This document shows, piece after piece, positions 17,242-25,302 of a stretch of DNA of 64,000 bases. Position 1 is the stretch's first letter. Each line of letters begins with the position of its first letter. Location: NCBI GenBank assembly GCA_023424395.1, contig JAFADY010000021.1, positions 248,001 through 312,000 on the forward strand, in the 5' to 3' direction. The position numbers and the translations under genes were made by a program. Origin of the DNA: Bacteroidota bacterium. Lineage in GTDB: Bacteria > Bacteroidota > Bacteroidia > Bacteroidales > Dysgonomonadaceae. The notes beneath the pieces are model-generated. The model worked only from the letters and a program-made list of their open reading frames with translations. It was not told the DNA's origin and ran no database searches.

Positions 17242-17645
17242 ATGAAAAGAGTAGTTTTAACATTCGCGTTAGCCTTCGCATCGATAACGATGTTTGCACA
17301 GGCAGATTATTCCCGCTACGACAGAGATTTTGATGGATACCGGAACTACGATAGAGCCCTTCCCCTGTGATTGCCGCCAATGGAAGGGTCATTATTGATG
17401 ATGGAATGATTATTTTTGGCCCTTCGAGCAAAGAGATCAAAAGGATCAACAAAAAAATTGAAAAACGTAACAAGGAAATTTACAAAGAGCAGCGTAAGCG
17501 CGAGAAAGAATGGGAAAAACGAACCAAGAAAATTCGCAAAGAGCAAAGAAAATACCGGAAACGTTACCACAGAGTTTTCGGTAAAAAAGTTTATTGGGAC
17601 GACGACGATGATTGGGATGATGATGACGACTGGGACGACGACTAA
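17242..17645 (+). pseudogene. Exported acidic-tail protein, split by a 1-base frameshift
   Basis: A 42-residue frame starts at 17242 with a signal peptide (MKRVVLTFALAFASITMFAQ) and a Tyr/Arg/Asp-rich stretch, and stops at 17368-17370. The continuation reads in the next frame from about 17367 to 17645: IAANGRVIIDDGMIIFGPS, then a Lys/Arg/Glu coiled-coil-like segment, then the tail WDDDDDWDDDDDWDDD. Adding one C to the run at 17362-17365 would join them into a single 134-residue protein (ALPPVIAANG at the joint). This is either a recent frameshift or a base-call error. A strong terminator follows. The family is unknown; it is a secreted basic-then-acidic protein. Confidence 0.7.
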
Positions 17646-17666
17646 AATATAAACTACACTATCGTT

Positions 17667-17699
17667 AAAAAATGGCTGGATTTTCAGCCATTTTTTTTT
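17667..17699 (+). terminator. Intrinsic terminator after the frameshifted gene
   Basis: AAATGGCTG pairs with CAGCCATTT across a 6-base loop, then T8. It lies upstream of the LLM oxidoreductase start at 17750. Confidence 0.85.
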
Positions 17700-17749
17700 G
17701 CAAAAACTTAAATGAGTCCTGTACGTTTAATAATAAAAGACTTCTGCAA

Positions 17750-18760
17750 ATGAAAAGACTAAAACTCTCCATACTCGATTTGGCTCGCTTCTCGGAAGAA
17801 ACTAAAACTGCATCGGAAGTTCTTCAAAACTCAACAGAGATTGCACTTCTTGCCGATGAATTGGGCTATACCCGCTATTGGTTTGCCGAACACCATAACT
17901 TTACATCTTTAATGAGTATGTTCCCCGAAATAATGGTGGCGCACGTAGCATCGCTAACCAAACGTATCCGCGTGGGAACGGGCGGGGTAATGCTCCCTAA
18001 CCACAGCGCGTTGAGCGTAGCGGAACGATTTTCGATGTTAGAAGCCTTACACCCCGAAAGGATCGACCTTGGCATAGGGCGCGCACCGGGAACGGACGGA
18101 CGCACGGCCTTCGCCCTTAGAAGGACATGGGATGCCATTCACCAAGATATTTTTCCTGACCAATTAACGGAGTTGTTGGGTTTTTTTGGGCATAACTTGC
18201 CCGAAAATCATCCTTTTGTTAATATTAAAGCAAACCCCGATACTTCTCTCACTCCTGCTATTTTTATGCTTGGGTCCAGTACCGGAGGTGTGCAGTTTGC
18301 ATTAGAAAAAGGTTTGCCATTTGTTTTCGCGGGGCAAATAAATCCCGATTACGCTGTCCCCATCTTGAAGATGTATCGACAAAAATTCAAACCTTCCGTT
18401 TACCTGGAGAAACCGAAAAGTATTCTTTCCATTATCGTTTTCACCGCCGAAACCGACGAAGAAGCCCGTTATTTGGCTGAACCCGCCGTGCTGCAATGGA
18501 CAATGTTAAGTACGGGAAAGAAATTATTAAATCCCACTACAGAACAGGCGGCTGCCTACAAATATTCTGTGCATGAACAAGCTATCCGTCAAGAAACCCT
18601 TCGAAAATTCGTTATAGGAACACCCGATGTTGTCGCGGAAAGATTAAAGGATTGGGCAAAAAATGCAGAAGTAGATGAAATCATGATCTTAGACAGCTAT
18701 CCCAAAATGGAAAACAGAAGAAGATCATATCGGCTTTTGGCGAAGGAGTTTGAATTATAA
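17750..18760 (+). CDS. LLM-class flavin-dependent oxidoreductase (luciferase-like)
   Basis: 336 residues from the ATG at 17750 (MKRLKLSILDLARF). An in-frame upstream start at 17672 lies inside the terminator stem and is rejected. The sequence has the bacterial-luciferase-like TIM barrel pattern: YTRYWFAEHHN near residue 45, VGTGGVMLPNHSALSVAERF, and the IDLGIGRAPGTDGRT segment typical of the MsnO8-like subgroup. Such enzymes use FMNH2 with O2 or act as F420/FMN oxidoreductases; the substrate cannot be told from sequence. It stands between a terminator and the porin gene. Confidence 0.88.
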   Translation: MKRLKLSILDLARFSEETKTASEVLQNSTEIALLADELGYTRYWFAEHHNFTSLMSMFPEIMVAHVASLTKRIRVGTGGVMLPNHSALSVAERFSMLEALHPERIDLGIGRAPGTDGRTAFALRRTWDAIHQDIFPDQLTELLGFFGHNLPENHPFVNIKANPDTSLTPAIFMLGSSTGGVQFALEKGLPFVFAGQINPDYAVPILKMYRQKFKPSVYLEKPKSILSIIVFTAETDEEARYLAEPAVLQWTMLSTGKKLLNPTTEQAAAYKYSVHEQAIRQETLRKFVIGTPDVVAERLKDWAKNAEVDEIMILDSYPKMENRRRSYRLLAKEFEL

Positions 18761-18868
18761 GCTACTAATTTCAAATCTTGAACATACGATTAAAGATTTT
18801 CCTTCCTAAAAAATCTCAAAATCCACACAAAAACGCAACCAACTATCCGTGCGTGGCAAATTTTTATG

Positions 18869-18876
18869 TAAGTTTG
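18869..18876 (+). promoter_or_regulatory. -7 promoter box of the porin gene
   Basis: TAAGTTTG only 6 bases before the ATG at 18883. If it is the true promoter the mRNA would be nearly leaderless; otherwise the start lies further down or the box is fortuitous. Confidence 0.4.
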
Positions 18877-18882
18877 CACCCG

Positions 18883-20931
18883 ATGAGAAAAAAGCTGATT
18901 ATTTTTTATCTGCTATGTGTGTGGACGGTTGTTTCGTTTTCGCAGTCGCGCGTTATTTTGCCTGATTCATCGCAGATCACAACCAATCCCGATTCGGTAA
19001 ATTTGCTACCTCGGAATATTCCACAAGGCCACGATCACGACCATGGCGTAGATACCGTAAACTTGGAGTTGCCTGCGGCAATTGTATGGCGCCTAAATCC
19101 ACGCAACGGCGATAGGTATATTTTGCCGATGGATACGCTCAAACACAATTTTCAACAGACCACTTTACCCGATGGATATTCGGTAGCGACAGGTTTTTTG
19201 GGGCCTTTGGGATCGCCTGTTATCTCTAAAATATTTTTCGATAGGCAAGAACGCGGACATTTTATTTTTTCCGATGTTTATTATCCTTACAACAAAAATC
19301 CCCAAACACATATCTTTTACAGCACACGCGTGCCGTATTCTCAACTCAATTATCAAACTGCCGGAACGCGTCAATATAAAGAAGAAAGATTTCGCCCTAT
19401 TCTCACCGCCAACTTCAATAAACATATCAATGCAGGTATTGAAGGAGACCTTATCAATTCGCGCGGTTTCTACAATTCTCAATCCGTAAAGCACTCCGAT
19501 TGGCTGATCCACGGAAATTATATCGGTGAAAGAATAGAAGCGCATGCTTACGCATCCACGGCAACCGTAATGCATTTTGAGAATGGCGGAATAACCGATG
19601 AAATGTTTATCCGCGAACCGGATTCTGTGGGGCAGAGTTTTTCCACAACCGATATTCCCGTTAAATTTACAGATACGTGGAATAAAGTGAAAACCAATAA
19701 CCTTTTCTTTTCAGGAAAATATAACCTTGGTTATAAAAATCTTCCGAAAGACTCATTGAGTCGCGGGTTGGGAGAGTTCGTACCCGTGGCAAGCATTATT
19801 TTCACCTCGCACTATACCGCACAACACAGGCGATTTCTTTCTTACGATACTGCACGTGTTACGGTGAATGATCTCCCGCTGCAACGCATCGACCAATTTT
19901 ATCGAAACCGGTATTACAATACAGCGGTTGACGACAGTGTAACGTATTCTTCTTTTAAAAATACCGTTGCTTTATCGTTGCGTGAAGGATTCAAGCCTTG
20001 GGTAAAATTCGGATTAACGGGATTTTTAGAATATGACCTTCGAAACTATTCCATGCTTGACTCCGTGAATATCGATGGGCGAATGAAACATCGCGAAAGC
20101 GCAGTTACCATAGGCGGAATTCTGAACAAGCAACAAGGCGAGAACCTACGATTCAATTTGCAAGCCGATTTGGGAGTTTTGGGCGCTAATTTGGGCGAAT
20201 TCAGGGCAATGGGGAATGTTGAAACATCTTTTAAGATTGCAGGGCGCGTTACCTCGCTTTCGGCTGAAGCATATATCAAAAATCTGAAACCGAAATATCT
20301 GGAGGAGAATCATCAATCGAAATATTTTTGGTGGAACAACGAATTCGGCGATATTCGCCGTGTGTATGTAGGCGGACAATTGTATATTCCTTTCACGAAT
20401 ACCACTTTAAGCGTTGGCGTTGAGAATTTACAAAATTATATTTATTACGATGGCAATGCCGAAATAGCTCAGCATAACGGCAACATTCAAGTATTGATGG
20501 CTCGCGCCAACCAAAATCTCAAATTCGGCATATTCAATTGGGATAATCAGTTGGTTTATCAAACATCGGGCAACCAGGAGGTAATTCCTGTACCCATGTT
20601 GAGTTTGTACAGCAATATGTACCTGAAGGCGCTTATTGCCAAAGAACTTACTCTACAATTTGGCGTTGATGCGCATTACCATACCAAATATTTCGCTCCC
20701 GGATACGAACCCGCACTGCTTCAATTTTACAACCAGCGTGAGAAAGAAATCGGTAATTATCCCATTGCAACTGTTTACGCCAACATGCATTTGAAGCAAA
20801 CCCGATTTTTTGTAATGCTTTACAATGTGGCATCTACCTTTTGGAAGCCACGCGAATATTTTTCCCTTCCTAACTATCCGGTAAATCCTTCTGTAATAAA
20901 ATTAGGATTATCCGTTGATTTACACAATTAA
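18883..20931 (+). CDS. Putative porin (Porin_10-type outer-membrane protein)
   Basis: 682 residues from the ATG at 18883, chosen because it gives a clean signal peptide (MRKKLIIFYLLCVWTVVSFS, cleavage near Ser20-Gln21). A 35-codon in-frame extension to 18778 has no signal features. The mature protein is large and strand-rich, and includes a His/Asp patch (GHDHDHGVD) near the N-terminus. The composition and the repeated strand pattern (GEFRAMGNVETSFKIAGRVT) fit the Bacteroidetes Porin_10 group. It is followed after 11 bases by the solute-binding protein gene, suggesting a shared transcript and perhaps related transport. Confidence 0.75.
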   Translation: MRKKLIIFYLLCVWTVVSFSQSRVILPDSSQITTNPDSVNLLPRNIPQGHDHDHGVDTVNLELPAAIVWRLNPRNGDRYILPMDTLKHNFQQTTLPDGYSVATGFLGPLGSPVISKIFFDRQERGHFIFSDVYYPYNKNPQTHIFYSTRVPYSQLNYQTAGTRQYKEERFRPILTANFNKHINAGIEGDLINSRGFYNSQSVKHSDWLIHGNYIGERIEAHAYASTATVMHFENGGITDEMFIREPDSVGQSFSTTDIPVKFTDTWNKVKTNNLFFSGKYNLGYKNLPKDSLSRGLGEFVPVASIIFTSHYTAQHRRFLSYDTARVTVNDLPLQRIDQFYRNRYYNTAVDDSVTYSSFKNTVALSLREGFKPWVKFGLTGFLEYDLRNYSMLDSVNIDGRMKHRESAVTIGGILNKQQGENLRFNLQADLGVLGANLGEFRAMGNVETSFKIAGRVTSLSAEAYIKNLKPKYLEENHQSKYFWWNNEFGDIRRVYVGGQLYIPFTNTTLSVGVENLQNYIYYDGNAEIAQHNGNIQVLMARANQNLKFGIFNWDNQLVYQTSGNQEVIPVPMLSLYSNMYLKALIAKELTLQFGVDAHYHTKYFAPGYEPALLQFYNQREKEIGNYPIATVYANMHLKQTRFFVMLYNVASTFWKPREYFSLPNYPVNPSVIKLGLSVDLHN

Positions 20932-20942
20932 CCGCGTTTTCC

Positions 20943-21770
20943 ATGAAAACGAAAAAACTGCTTCTGTTGTACATCGCGTTGTTGATCGTAGCCATTTTTC
21001 TGATGGTTTTTTTATTAAATCTGAAAAGGCCCACCCACAAAGAAGTAACCCTTCCAAGAGATTTTAACAACATTCGGGAATCGGGAGAATTGAATGTAGT
21101 TACCGATTATAATTCTATCGGATACTACGTATCGGGAGATTCCGTAACCGGCTTTCAATATGAGTTGATAAAAGCTATTGAGCAGCGTTGGGGGTTAAAA
21201 GTAAATCTTTTTCTGGAAAATAGCCTCGACGAGAACTTGAACGGATTGTTGGAAGGTCAATATGATATTGTTGCCAGAAACATCCCGGTAAATGCTCCCT
21301 TACGGGAAAAATTCAATTTTACAGAATCCATAGGCTTGAACAAACAAGTGCTTGTTCAGCGGCGTGCAGAATTTAACGATGGTACGGAACCTATTCGTCA
21401 GCATCTCGATTTAGCGAAAAAAACGATTTATGTTGCCGAAAATTCTCCGGTTATACTCCGGTTGCAAAATCTGTCTCACGAAATAGGAGATACCATTTTT
21501 GTTGAACAAAACGAAACGTACGAAGCCGAACAATTGGTAATGATGGTGGCCGGGGGCGATATTGATTTTACGGTGTGCGACGAAATAGTTGCCAAGCAAC
21601 TATCGGAAAAGTTGCCCGAAATAGATATTGAAACCGCTGTGGGTTTCACCCAACTGGAATCGTGGGCGGTAAGAAAAAATTCGCCGATATTGCTGGACAG
21701 TATAAATAGTTTTTTCGATAATTTCCGTTCTTCAAAGGAGTTTCGGGAGATGTACGAAAAATACTATTGA
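20943..21770 (+). CDS. Membrane-anchored periplasmic solute-binding protein (SBP_bac_3 family)
   Basis: 275 residues. An N-terminal hydrophobic helix (~6-27) is followed by a family-3 solute-binding fold: GELNVVTDYNSIGYYV, GFQYELIKAIEQRWGLKV, GQYDIVARNIPVNAPLREKF. It resembles the N-terminal half of the lytic transglycosylase MltF but has no transglycosylase domain. No ABC permease is adjacent. It lies 11 bases after the porin, so it may feed on what the porin admits, or sense ligand. The stop codon directly abuts MITE copy 2. Confidence 0.8.
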   Translation: MKTKKLLLLYIALLIVAIFLMVFLLNLKRPTHKEVTLPRDFNNIRESGELNVVTDYNSIGYYVSGDSVTGFQYELIKAIEQRWGLKVNLFLENSLDENLNGLLEGQYDIVARNIPVNAPLREKFNFTESIGLNKQVLVQRRAEFNDGTEPIRQHLDLAKKTIYVAENSPVILRLQNLSHEIGDTIFVEQNETYEAEQLVMMVAGGDIDFTVCDEIVAKQLSEKLPEIDIETAVGFTQLESWAVRKNSPILLDSINSFFDNFRSSKEFREMYEKYY

Positions 21771-21935
21771 AAAGAGGCTGTCTCAAAAGTAAAATTTGCT
21801 ATAAAATTGTCATTCTGAATGGATCCGCCAACTGGCGGAGAAATGAAGAATCTAATTAGATTGACAATATAGATGTTTCATTTCGTTCAACATGACAAAA
21901 TGAAAGTGAAACCTTACTTTTGAGACAGCCTCTTT
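21771..21935. mobile_element. MITE-like repeat, copy 2
   Basis: A 165-bp element with 22-base perfect terminal inverted repeats (AAAGAGGCTGTCTCAAAAGT start and its complement at the end). It aligns along its length with copy 1 at 5698-5863, differing mainly by substitutions. It begins immediately after the TGA of the upstream gene and ends 24 bases before the stop of the convergent gene at 21959, so it may also act as a bidirectional terminator. Confidence 0.8.
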
Positions 21936-21958
21936 CTACTTATGAAAATCTGCTACTT

Positions 21959-22423
21959 TTAAATTTGGTTGTTTGGGCTTTTCTTATTTCTCATTTTTCC
22001 TCTCGTATTGTCTCTTCTGTCTTGACGGATTTTTTTCCATTCATCCATTTTTGCTTTCCCTATAATACTTTCTACTTGAGCATCATGAGCATTCATCCTT
22101 TGCGTGCGAAGGGCTTTCATTTCCTCGCGATGTTTTTCGCGGTCGCCCATAATGCCTTGTTCGCGTTTCGCTTTCATTTCTTTAAATTGTTCAGCTCTCT
22201 CGGCGTCATGACTTTCAAACAAAATTTGCAACTGCGATAATTGGGCATCGGTCAGATTCAATTGTTTATCCATCATTTCGGCACGATCTTTAGCCGTAAA
22301 TTTCATAGCGCGTTGTTCGCGTTGTCCGGTTTTGCCGCGTTGTTTTCTATTTGTATCTTGAGCCGATAAAGACAGGCTCACGGAAAGCAAAACAGTCAAT
22401 GTAAATATAAAATACTTTTTCAT
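21959..22423 (-). CDS. Small exported Spy/DUF4890-like protein
   Basis: 154 residues: signal peptide (~1-21, ending SLSAQ) then a highly charged helical protein rich in Arg, Lys, Glu, Met and Gln. The LNLTDAQLSQLQILFE segment followed by basic helices resembles the LTxxQ motif region of Spy/CpxP proteins and the Bacteroidetes DUF4890 family. These are periplasmic, chaperone-like or metal-stress proteins; function here is not established. It has its own -7 box and converges on MITE copy 2. Confidence 0.7.
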   Translation of the reverse strand: MKKYFIFTLTVLLSVSLSLSAQDTNRKQRGKTGQREQRAMKFTAKDRAEMMDKQLNLTDAQLSQLQILFESHDAERAEQFKEMKAKREQGIMGDREKHREEMKALRTQRMNAHDAQVESIIGKAKMDEWKKIRQDRRDNTRGKMRNKKSPNNQI

Positions 22424-22468
22424 TTGTCTAAATTTTTAATGATTAATAAATGCTGTTTGGTTTGACGT

Positions 22469-22476
22469 CAAAAATA
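22469..22476 (-). promoter_or_regulatory. -7 promoter box of the Spy-like gene
   Basis: TATTTTTG on the minus strand, 45 bases before the start at 22423. Confidence 0.45.
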
Positions 22477-22665
22477 TAAAAAGTTTCATTTGAAAGAGCC
22501 GTTTTAAGAATCTTTATTATTCATAATTGACAGATAATTAATATTTTATGTTATTTTTATTAGTTATTTGTCGATAAAATTACACGGTTTATAGATATAA
22601 AAAAGCCATTTATATATTTCTATTGAAAGCCATTTATTTAACAAAAGTTTTAACGCAAAATATGC

Positions 22666-22673
22666 TATCTTTG
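22666..22673 (+). promoter_or_regulatory. -7 promoter box of the 22696 gene
   Basis: TATCTTTG, 22 bases before the ATG at 22696. Confidence 0.6.
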
Positions 22674-22695
22674 TATAAAAAATTTCTGATAAGAC

Positions 22696-23094
22696 ATGGA
22701 AAAGATTAAAAAAGTGTATTTAAGCAAACGCGAAAGGAGCTGGTATATTGCTTCTTATTTTGTTTTGGCCTCCGGATTTATTTGGATGATTACAACCCAA
22801 AAATATTATTTGCTGATCAATTTAATTCCTCTTTTAGCTTTATATTTTTTTACCGTAAAAACTTATAGAATTACGGATGATGGCCAATTGTTACACCAAC
22901 ATACATTCGGGAGAGCGTTCCGCCCTGTTGCTTTGAAAGATTTTCATTCTTACAGAATACCTTCTAAAAACGAACTGACGCTTTATTATAAAGGTGGAAG
23001 CAGGACTTTGCGATTGAATGAAGACGATATAGAAGAGATTTTGGCTGAGGTAAAAAAAAATGAATCCCGCGTTAACGGTGAAAAATTTAAATAA
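22696..23094 (+). CDS. Small membrane protein with PH-like domain
   Basis: 132 residues. Two hydrophobic helices (~17-35 and 38-52) form a hairpin, then a soluble C-terminal domain of ~75 residues with short strands (YRITDDGQLLHQHTFGRAFR, ELTLYYKGGSRTLRL) as in bacterial PH-like domains. No catalytic residues stand out. It converges with the cupin gene (4-base gap). Function unknown; the fold assignment is an impression. Confidence 0.6.
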   Translation: MEKIKKVYLSKRERSWYIASYFVLASGFIWMITTQKYYLLINLIPLLALYFFTVKTYRITDDGQLLHQHTFGRAFRPVALKDFHSYRIPSKNELTLYYKGGSRTLRLNEDDIEEILAEVKKNESRVNGEKFK

Positions 23095-23098
23095 CAGG

Positions 23099-23620
23099 TT
23101 ATAATTTATTCCAAATTTCAACCAATCCGGCATTTTCGCCCAGTAAAGGATCGGTATCAGGTATTGGAACGTTGGCGATTTTCTTGTCTGCTTGTGGGCG
23201 TTCATTTTCTTCCCCGCGGTTCAAATCGGGATTTTTCCCGTTGGGATATGCGCCCACAACCATAAAATCATCGCTTTTCGAGATGCATTTGTGAGCCACG
23301 CCCGGCGGAATTATCACAACATCTCCCGATGCCACTCCCACCAATTCGCCCTTATCGCCACCCAATAAAATAGAGGCCCGTCCGGCGTAAACGCCCAGAA
23401 CTTCCTGCGTATTGCTGTGATAATGATGATAAGAATAAACGCCGTCTCTCCAACCGTTGTACCAATTGTTATTCTTAAAAGTTTTTTCAAGCCATTCGGC
23501 TGCGGCTTCGCCGGTTTCGGAAAAAACCTGTTTATAAAGTAGCACCGGATATTTACTGTTGGGAAAAATTCCGTCGTCTTCAAAATAATAAATCTTCGGT
23601 TGAATATGATTTTTCTCCAT
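23099..23620 (-). CDS. Cupin-domain protein
   Basis: 173 residues without a signal peptide. The cupin metal motif is visible: HHYHSNTQEVLGVYAG and, on the second strand set, IPPGVAHKCIS. His residues at the first motif and AHK at the second could bind one metal. The protein is third in the run YiiX-like, DedA, cupin, starting 10 bases after dedA. Small cupins of this kind may be sugar isomerases, dioxygenases or simple binders; the reaction is unknown. Confidence 0.8.
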   Translation of the reverse strand: MEKNHIQPKIYYFEDDGIFPNSKYPVLLYKQVFSETGEAAAEWLEKTFKNNNWYNGWRDGVYSYHHYHSNTQEVLGVYAGRASILLGGDKGELVGVASGDVVIIPPGVAHKCISKSDDFMVVGAYPNGKNPDLNRGEENERPQADKKIANVPIPDTDPLLGENAGLVEIWNKL

Positions 23621-23630
23621 TTGCTGCTAT

Positions 23631-24404
23631 TTATATTTTATTTTCTTGATCAAAAACTTGAGTTTTTTTCTTTCTTTTTTGGATTAAATATTTGAAAATC
23701 AAATATAAAAATACTATTGCAACTAAAAGCAGAATAATATAACTTAATTCGTGGCTGTATTTGTTGATCAGATCGGCTTGTCCATGCGCTAAATAACCCA
23801 AGAGAGCCAACACTATGTTCCAGATACCGGCTCCAAGTATTGTGTAAATTGTAAAAGAGGCTAAATTCATACGGGCCAATCCCGCGGGTAATGAAATGAG
23901 TTGTCGAATTCCGGGAATAAGTCGGCCTATGAAAGTTGAAATTTTACCGTGTTTGTTAAAGTAAATTTCAGATTTCTGAACTTTTTCGCTGCTTAGAAGC
24001 ATAAGTTTCCCGAATTTACTGTCAGCTATTCTGTAAACCAATCGCCGTCCTAACCAAAGCGCGAGAAAATAATTTATATAAGCTCCAATTAGCGCTCCCA
24101 AAGTACCGAAAATCACTACCAGAAAAATGTTTAGATTGCTTTCAGGTTTACTGGCAATATAGGCCGCAGGCGGAATAACTATTTCAGAGGGAAAAGGTAC
24201 AAAAGAACTTTCGATGATCATCAAAGCAGTTATACTGCCATAGTTCATGTTGTTTTCGTACCAATTTTCTATTTTTTTTATCAACGAAACAGACTCAACA
24301 GTATCGGTAACCGAAACTTGATTTTCATTTATTTGCGCCGAGGTTATTTGAGAACTGAAAATTGAAAAAATTACGATGATAAAGAACAGCTTTTTTATAT
24401 CCAT
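23631..24404 (-). CDS. DedA-family membrane protein
   Basis: 257 residues. An N-terminal signal-like segment (~1-24) precedes the DedA/VTT domain, with the E..FVPFPSE motif in the first re-entrant segment and GRLIPGIRQLISLPAGLARM in the second, then two closing helices and a basic tail. DedA proteins are proton-coupled flippases for undecaprenyl phosphate or phospholipids in the inner membrane. The extra N-terminal extension is longer than in E. coli homologues. It lies 12 bases after the YiiX-like gene and 10 before the cupin gene. Confidence 0.9.
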   Translation of the reverse strand: MDIKKLFFIIVIFSIFSSQITSAQINENQVSVTDTVESVSLIKKIENWYENNMNYGSITALMIIESSFVPFPSEIVIPPAAYIASKPESNLNIFLVVIFGTLGALIGAYINYFLALWLGRRLVYRIADSKFGKLMLLSSEKVQKSEIYFNKHGKISTFIGRLIPGIRQLISLPAGLARMNLASFTIYTILGAGIWNIVLALLGYLAHGQADLINKYSHELSYIILLLVAIVFLYLIFKYLIQKRKKKTQVFDQENKI

Positions 24405-24416
24405 TTTGAAATTGAG

Positions 24417-25073
24417 TTAATAATATAGATGCACAATTTTTATGATCGGCGATTTAGCCATGTCCACCGGATTGGTACCGGGTTTTCCCTCCGGAATTTC
24501 TTTCTCGATCCCTAAAAAATGTTTGATCCAGTAAGGGTCTGTTTCGCCTGTTTCTTTGTTTTTGAAAGACATGGCCAAAGGCTGAAAAATCGGGTTTCCG
24601 AGAGAATCCAGGTAAGAAAAACGAACCAATTCAGTGCAGTAATAAGCGTTGTTTTCTTCATCGAAAGCAAAATCATAAGGACTCGCGATCATGTCTTCGG
24701 CATTTTCCATCGCATTAGGGATCAAATACCTGTATTGAGGCTTCAATCGGCCCACGGCTACAAGCGGGCGATTGTTCAGGTGTCCGGCTTCATTCATAAA
24801 ATCATTCAGAAATGTTTTTACTACGCCCTCGGGGGAATTGGCTTCAATAACATACACCGCATCGCCTTCATGCTTCACGATGCCTACATGAGAAAATGAA
24901 ATCTCTTTTCCTACCGAAGTGCTTTCTTGAATAGCTCTTTGCAGTTCCGAATTGCTTCTTCCTACAGAAAAGAGCAGATCGCCTTCTTGTAGTTTGAAGT
25001 TGTTTTTATTACAGGCTTGCAAAAAGATAACGCTAAACAAGAGGAATGCAACACCGGATTTTTTTATGTTCAT
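24417..25073 (-). CDS. YiiX/YebB-like NlpC/P60 cysteine hydrolase lipoprotein
   Basis: 218-residue lipoprotein (lipobox LQAC, Cys21). Residues 30-66 hold EGDLLFSVG and FSHVGIV with the catalytic His62; Cys146 in NAYYCTELV is the likely nucleophile. His before Cys is the circularly permuted order of YiiX-type papain-like hydrolases. Such enzymes are thought to cleave peptide or lipid-linked amide bonds in the envelope. It is first in the operon with dedA and the cupin gene, with a -7 box at 25100. The substrate is unknown. Confidence 0.83.
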   Translation of the reverse strand: MNIKKSGVAFLLFSVIFLQACNKNNFKLQEGDLLFSVGRSNSELQRAIQESTSVGKEISFSHVGIVKHEGDAVYVIEANSPEGVVKTFLNDFMNEAGHLNNRPLVAVGRLKPQYRYLIPNAMENAEDMIASPYDFAFDEENNAYYCTELVRFSYLDSLGNPIFQPLAMSFKNKETGETDPYWIKHFLGIEKEIPEGKPGTNPVDMAKSPIIKIVHLYY

Positions 25074-25099
25074 TATGTGGTCGGCTTGAAATTATCGCG

Positions 25100-25107
25100 C
25101 AAATATA
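25100..25107 (-). promoter_or_regulatory. -7 promoter box of the YiiX-dedA-cupin operon
   Basis: TATATTTG on the minus strand, 26 bases before the start at 25073. Confidence 0.55.
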
Positions 25108-25302
25108 GGTTATTTGGATGATTTGACAAAGGAAATTGCCGCCGTAGGTCTGTGCGAAAGTGTTTTTTATGATTATCCGCAATTCCTCTTACTGTAAATT
25201 CTTGATTCGAAGTGGGGTGAATAGCTGACAGAGACGATTAATAAAGATAATTGCTTTTTAACGATTTGATACTCGAGTTATTTTTTTTGTTTTATAAAAA
25301 AT

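Noticed and set aside
17595..17645. GAC/GAT/TGG repeats as a CRISPR or minisatellite
   Set aside because: The period follows codons and encodes the Asp/Trp tail of a real frame, with no spacers.
17672..17749. Upstream in-frame start for the LLM oxidoreductase
   Set aside because: It lies inside the terminator stem of the previous gene, and the added residues do not resemble the family start; ATG at 17750 fits.
18778..18882. N-terminal extension of the porin
   Set aside because: The extra 35 codons lack signal-peptide features, and the ATG at 18883 starts a clean signal peptide.
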